NCBI RefSeq assembly: GCF_963662255.1
Contig: NC_085046.1
Span: 130,741,332-130,805,331, forward strand
Direction: 5' to 3'
DNA: 64,000 bases
Source of the DNA: Cinclus cinclus
Taxonomy: Eukaryota; Chordata; Aves; Passeriformes; Cinclidae
Shown: positions 60,162 to 64,000 of the stretch, piece by piece
Numbering within the stretch: the first letter of the stretch is position 1
How the letters are laid out: the number at the start of each line of letters is the position of its first letter
Made by a program: the position numbers and the translations under genes
The notes under the pieces: model-generated
Told to the model about the DNA's origin: nothing
The model's input: only the letters and a program-made list of their open reading frames with translations
The model's database searches: none

Positions 60162-63100
60162 AAAATCATGTACTCTCGTCTCCTCCTCAGTGCAAGTTGT
60201 TCCCTGTGGTACATTCTTAAGTGCTTTGTCCTGTCTCATTTTAAATGACTCAAGCACTGTCAGGGTGTTGTTTGATTTGATTGTTATCTTTGGCCAGCTG
60301 TTGTCTTCTTTACTAGTTTGGGGGAGATTTCTGGGTCATTTTAGCAACACTTGTGCATGAAAAAAAGGAACAGCTTATGATAAGTGTTTTTTTCTTTTAT
60401 ATGTTTAGGCAAAAATACAGTGAAATTGTTTGTAAAATATTTAGATGATTGACTCCCCACCGAGGAACTGTCTTTTGCATTTTGTGTGACAGGGTCAAAC
60501 TTAAAATAATAACTTATAAGCATGTAAAAGAGACTGTTGAAACTATAGGCTGTATTTTCAACTGCTGGTCCTAGTGAAAAATATTATATTGAAGTGCTGC
60601 CTTCAGGAAGCTGAGCTAATCCAAATAACCAAAAAGCCGACAACTATTCAAAAAGCTCTTTTTTACAATGGCAGAAGTGCTCAACATTTCAGTTACTCCT
60701 TCCTGCTCTTGGGGAAGTGAATTGAGCCATATTGCCTGACAGTGCAACTGTCCTGGTAGAGAAAACAAGCCTGGGTTTCGACAGCTCAGATTTTTGTTAT
60801 TACAGGTGGTGGTGGCTGTTCTTGCTGTACACTCTCACTGAGTCGGGGCCACTCTAAGTTTGCCTATCTACAACACAAAATACCACAAGCCAGTGCTAAT
60901 CCTGAAATTGTGTGCTGTTCCACACACTAATTGTGCAACTACATTAATGCATGGCAGCAGGTGCTCTTGTCTTTGAGCTGTATTTTTATGAGATGTTTGC
61001 TGTGATAAGATTATGCCTCAGCCCTGTTTTTGGTGTGAAACACTTGCGGCAGTCCTGAAAGACAACAGAGAAAAGCAAGCAAAATGGCTTCAGCTTGGCC
61101 AGCTTCCAGCCTCATGGCAAAGCATGGCCAGTTTCTCTTAGTGGGGGATTTTTTCCAATTATGTCTTGCTCTGAAAGAGTTTGTCACAAGCAATCTGAGC
61201 TTTGCAAAGTCTGTAAGCTGTGCTGCATTCACCAAACTTTGTCAGTCTGTGCACAGAGTATACAGTCTTGCTGCCTGTAATCAAATTCTTCTTGGAGTAA
61301 TCCAGTGATATGCTCTGAACTATCTGAATTTTGTAGCTATCAAAGTAACTTTTTTATTGTTACTGAGCCACATGTATTAACCAGAGTGCACCCCATCTGA
61401 TGTTTAGCAGATGTTATGTTGTTGCTGGAACCTCTTTTGTCCAGTAATGGAAGAATATGTTTTTGTTTTGTTGCTTTGGTGTTTAATTTTATTGAGGTTT
61501 TCTTTATACATGCATAATCTGTGTGTACATATGTGGACATGCATATAAAATCAAATGCCATGGGTAAGAAAACAAAAACGGAAAATGGAGAATGGTTTTG
61601 TTTAATTAAAAAAAATACTGGTCAGGGACATTACAGGGAGAGGACAGGGACAGAATAGGACACCATATGAGAGAGAATGAGAGTGGGAAGGCAGGAACCA
61701 CTACATATGGTTCCATGCTCTGCTTTCCTGATGCCCTACCTGTTGGGGAGAGACTTTCTGTGGTAAGTCCATCCCTCATGGTGCTCCTGCCAAGGGCTCT
61801 GTTAGAATGCAAGAAGCCACAGGGGCACAGGGAAGATGTGCTTTGCACAATTTCTGGTGTGAGGATGTCCTGAACCTCACGTGTGTGTCACCACTCTCCC
61901 ACTGTTGCTGGATTTTGAGGTTGCTCAGGCTTTGGCCTATAGATTTCTTCCTTTGCTCACACATGCTGCACACATCTGGATTCCCCATGCAACGGTGGTA
62001 GGACCAGCCACTCCTCAATGAAAGGAGTAAGGTTATAGTTTATATTGTGATTTGTGGGCATGGCCATGGCACATAAATGAGTAAGGGCAGTGAGTTGCAA
62101 TTCAAGATAAGGAATTATAGAGGAGGAAGAGATCATTGGTTATATTTTTTGCAGGTAGAACAGCAAGACTTGCAAAAGGATTTGAGGTACAAAAGGGCAA
62201 TGTCTTTACAGACCGGTTCAGAGCATGCATAAAATGCCAGAGTAACAGAAAGCGTGGAATTACTAAAAACTGGCTAATTAAGGTATAGATTATTTGAGAC
62301 ACTATATAAATATTCTTATATAATACAGTCAGAGCAGTTTCCATTCTGTTTCCTTGTCCTCGGAGCCTAAGCCCAGCTGAGCAGTGCCTGGAGCATACCA
62401 CATATCCTTTGGAGTGGGCTCTTATTTATTATTACCTTATAACTTTGCTCAAGTGTATTGCAGTAAATAATTTACTAGTGCAAGGACTTAGGTGGATTAC
62501 ATTTTATAAGGCAATAACTTCTGTTCTGAAAGTGCAGTTGTTGTGGATGACCTCAACAGATAGGGTGAAGGAGGTCACAGGATAGTACAATATTGTAATT
62601 TAGCAGAACTCCAAGTATTTTTTATGCTTTCAAATGCATCCCAATTGCACAAAAGACTGGACAAACAACCCCAATTGTGTAATGTGGTGTTGAGATATTA
62701 TTTTAGTCAAGCAGCAGGAGCAGCTGGTAAGTACTAATGAATTGAAAATTGTCTCGTTTCAATGGCATGGCATTAAGGAAAAAGTTTCATGGCCTTTATG
62801 GTAAAAAGGGTGAATGTTCTGCTGAACACTCAGCTTCAGTGAGTGACCTCAAATAAAACCAGGCATCATTTCAAAGACAGACAATCATTTTCTGTGGAAA
62901 TACTATACATTTGTCAAAAGGCTAGTCCTGCAGAATTTGGAAGAATTCTCTCTAAGAGGAGAGGAAGGCATTTTAGGGGAATGGAAGTTTCTTGAATTCC
63001 TGATAGATAGTATTTCAGGGACAAGAATCTGGGGAAAAGTGTGCTGCCTCTCATCCTTGTCTTTTCTTTGGACAGTGACTGTGCACAAATACAATATTAG

Positions 63101-64000
63101 TTCTTGTTGTTCAAAGTCAACAATTTCTTCATTTATCCAGTGAGTGTAACTAAAACCATCTGAAAACCAGTTAGCAGCTCTCTGCCTAGCGCACGTCAGG
63201 CTGGTAAACACATGGGGCCAAATACCTCGGTTGTGATTGTCCAAATATAGGGAATTCTGCCTGGATTTCCTTCCACATACAAAGCAGAACTTTCAAAGAT
63301 GTGTAGGTTGCAGTGAAAATGCTTAGTAACCAGGGTGACACTCAGTCCTACTCCTTAAATAATTTTTTTATCTTGATATTTGCATTTGCAGGTGCAAACT
63401 GAGAGCTGACCAAGTCGGGCAGACTGGTATCACTTTGTCCAATCCTCGTACCCTTAGTGATCTCCAAAGAGCTTATCTATCAAAATTGCAACAACTAGAG
63501 ACATGTCTGTGGTTAAGTGGCTAGCATAAACTCAAGATCAAAGAAATGTACCACCTCACATACCTGTTTACATTTAGGAAGATTTAAGTTGAAGTTCTCT
63601 GTTGATACTAAAAGCTGGGAAGGTCACTATGTCACTTGTAAAAGTTTGACCCATGCACATTAAAGTAAAATATGATGGTTTTCACAAAAAAAAAGTAACA
63701 AAAAGTCTCAAAGTCTAATTCTGCTAATCTTAGTAATATATCAAAAGTTGCATTACCTTATGAACGTTTCTGGCAGTGGAAGAGGATATAAAAATGATCT
63801 ATTGAATACAAGCAGGTTTTATTCTCATTAAGTCAATCTCTCACTTAAATGAAAATCTCATTTCCATAGCAGCTCAAGTCATCTAAAACTGGAGTATTTC
63901 ATTCTTAGCCCAGCATTTTCAGAATTGTGACACAGAATGGGCCAAATGAAATTAACTCAGCAAAAGCATTTAGCATAAATAGTTGAAAGAGGAAAACATA

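Larger units (their letters stand above)
57642..64000. other. Intron 19 (5' part, 6.4 kb), next exon not seen
   Basis: Starts GTAATG. The following VPS13B exon (expected to begin with Ala-Ile-Ala-Gly-like residues and contain VDQPMQNF-like sequence) is not found, so it lies beyond 64000. Contents: an (AAAAC)n run, a 23-bp tandem duplication and a 58-bp hairpin. No other gene recognised. Confidence 0.82.

Noticed and set aside
63361..63480. Possible next VPS13B exon after TTTGCAG at 63391
   Set aside because: In the required phase it reads Gly-Ala-Asn then a stop, and it does not match the expected C-terminal sequence.
1..64000. Intronic microRNAs known from mammalian VPS13B (miR-599/miR-875)
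   Set aside because: I looked for their mature sequences in either orientation and saw no match; in mammals they lie in another intron.
1..64000. CRISPR arrays, operons, tRNA or rRNA genes
   Set aside because: Only eukaryotic intron/exon structure is present. The sole tRNA-like stretch (35459-35516) is truncated and fused to a CR1 tail, so it is a SINE, not a tRNA gene.

Overview
The window is vertebrate nuclear DNA, almost certainly from a bird and probably a songbird (passerine). It is AT-rich with long introns and has no compact gene arrays. The interspersed repeats are mostly avian-type CR1 LINE fragments, and one short element joins a tRNA-Ile-like head to a CR1 tail, the architecture of the songbird SINE TguSINE1. 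No bacterial, phage or organellar gene organisation is present, so operons, ribosome binding sites and CRISPR arrays do not apply.

The only gene I can support is VPS13B (COH1, the Cohen syndrome gene; a bridge-like lipid-transfer protein of the Golgi), on the + strand. Nineteen consecutive coding exons lie between 11616 and 57641. All have GT-AG borders, all reading phases agree at every junction, and the translated order follows the mammalian protein without a gap. Together they encode 4162 nt, about 1387 codons, or roughly the last third of a ~4000-residue protein minus its extreme C-terminus. The start of the gene lies upstream of the window and the last exons lie downstream.

Layout: 1-11615 is the right part of a long intron with no exon seen. 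11616-28299 holds four exons separated by 1.8-7.8 kb introns. 28300-37989 is a 9.7 kb intron carrying a CR1 fragment, the SINE and ancient palindromic repeats. 37990-45053 is a dense block of nine exons, with introns as short as 145 bp, that encodes much of the VAB adaptor-binding region. 46586-50129 holds three more exons. 51270-52084 is one large 815-nt exon leading into the conserved C-terminal (ATG2_C-like) region, which continues in the exons at 56314 and 57471. 57642-64000 is intron.

The main oddities are a strikingly GC- and CpG-rich, divergent exon (44782-45053) in AT-rich surroundings, the tRNA-Ile/CR1 chimeric SINE, a 99-bp gap-free repeat pair flanking the exon at 56314, a near-perfect 58-bp hairpin at 60104-60161, several perfect or near-perfect short tandem duplications, and an open reading frame that runs 185 nt past the donor of the large exon to a stop overlapping an AATAAA. 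I did not find a new multi-gene system. The window is mainly one conserved gene plus retroelement debris.
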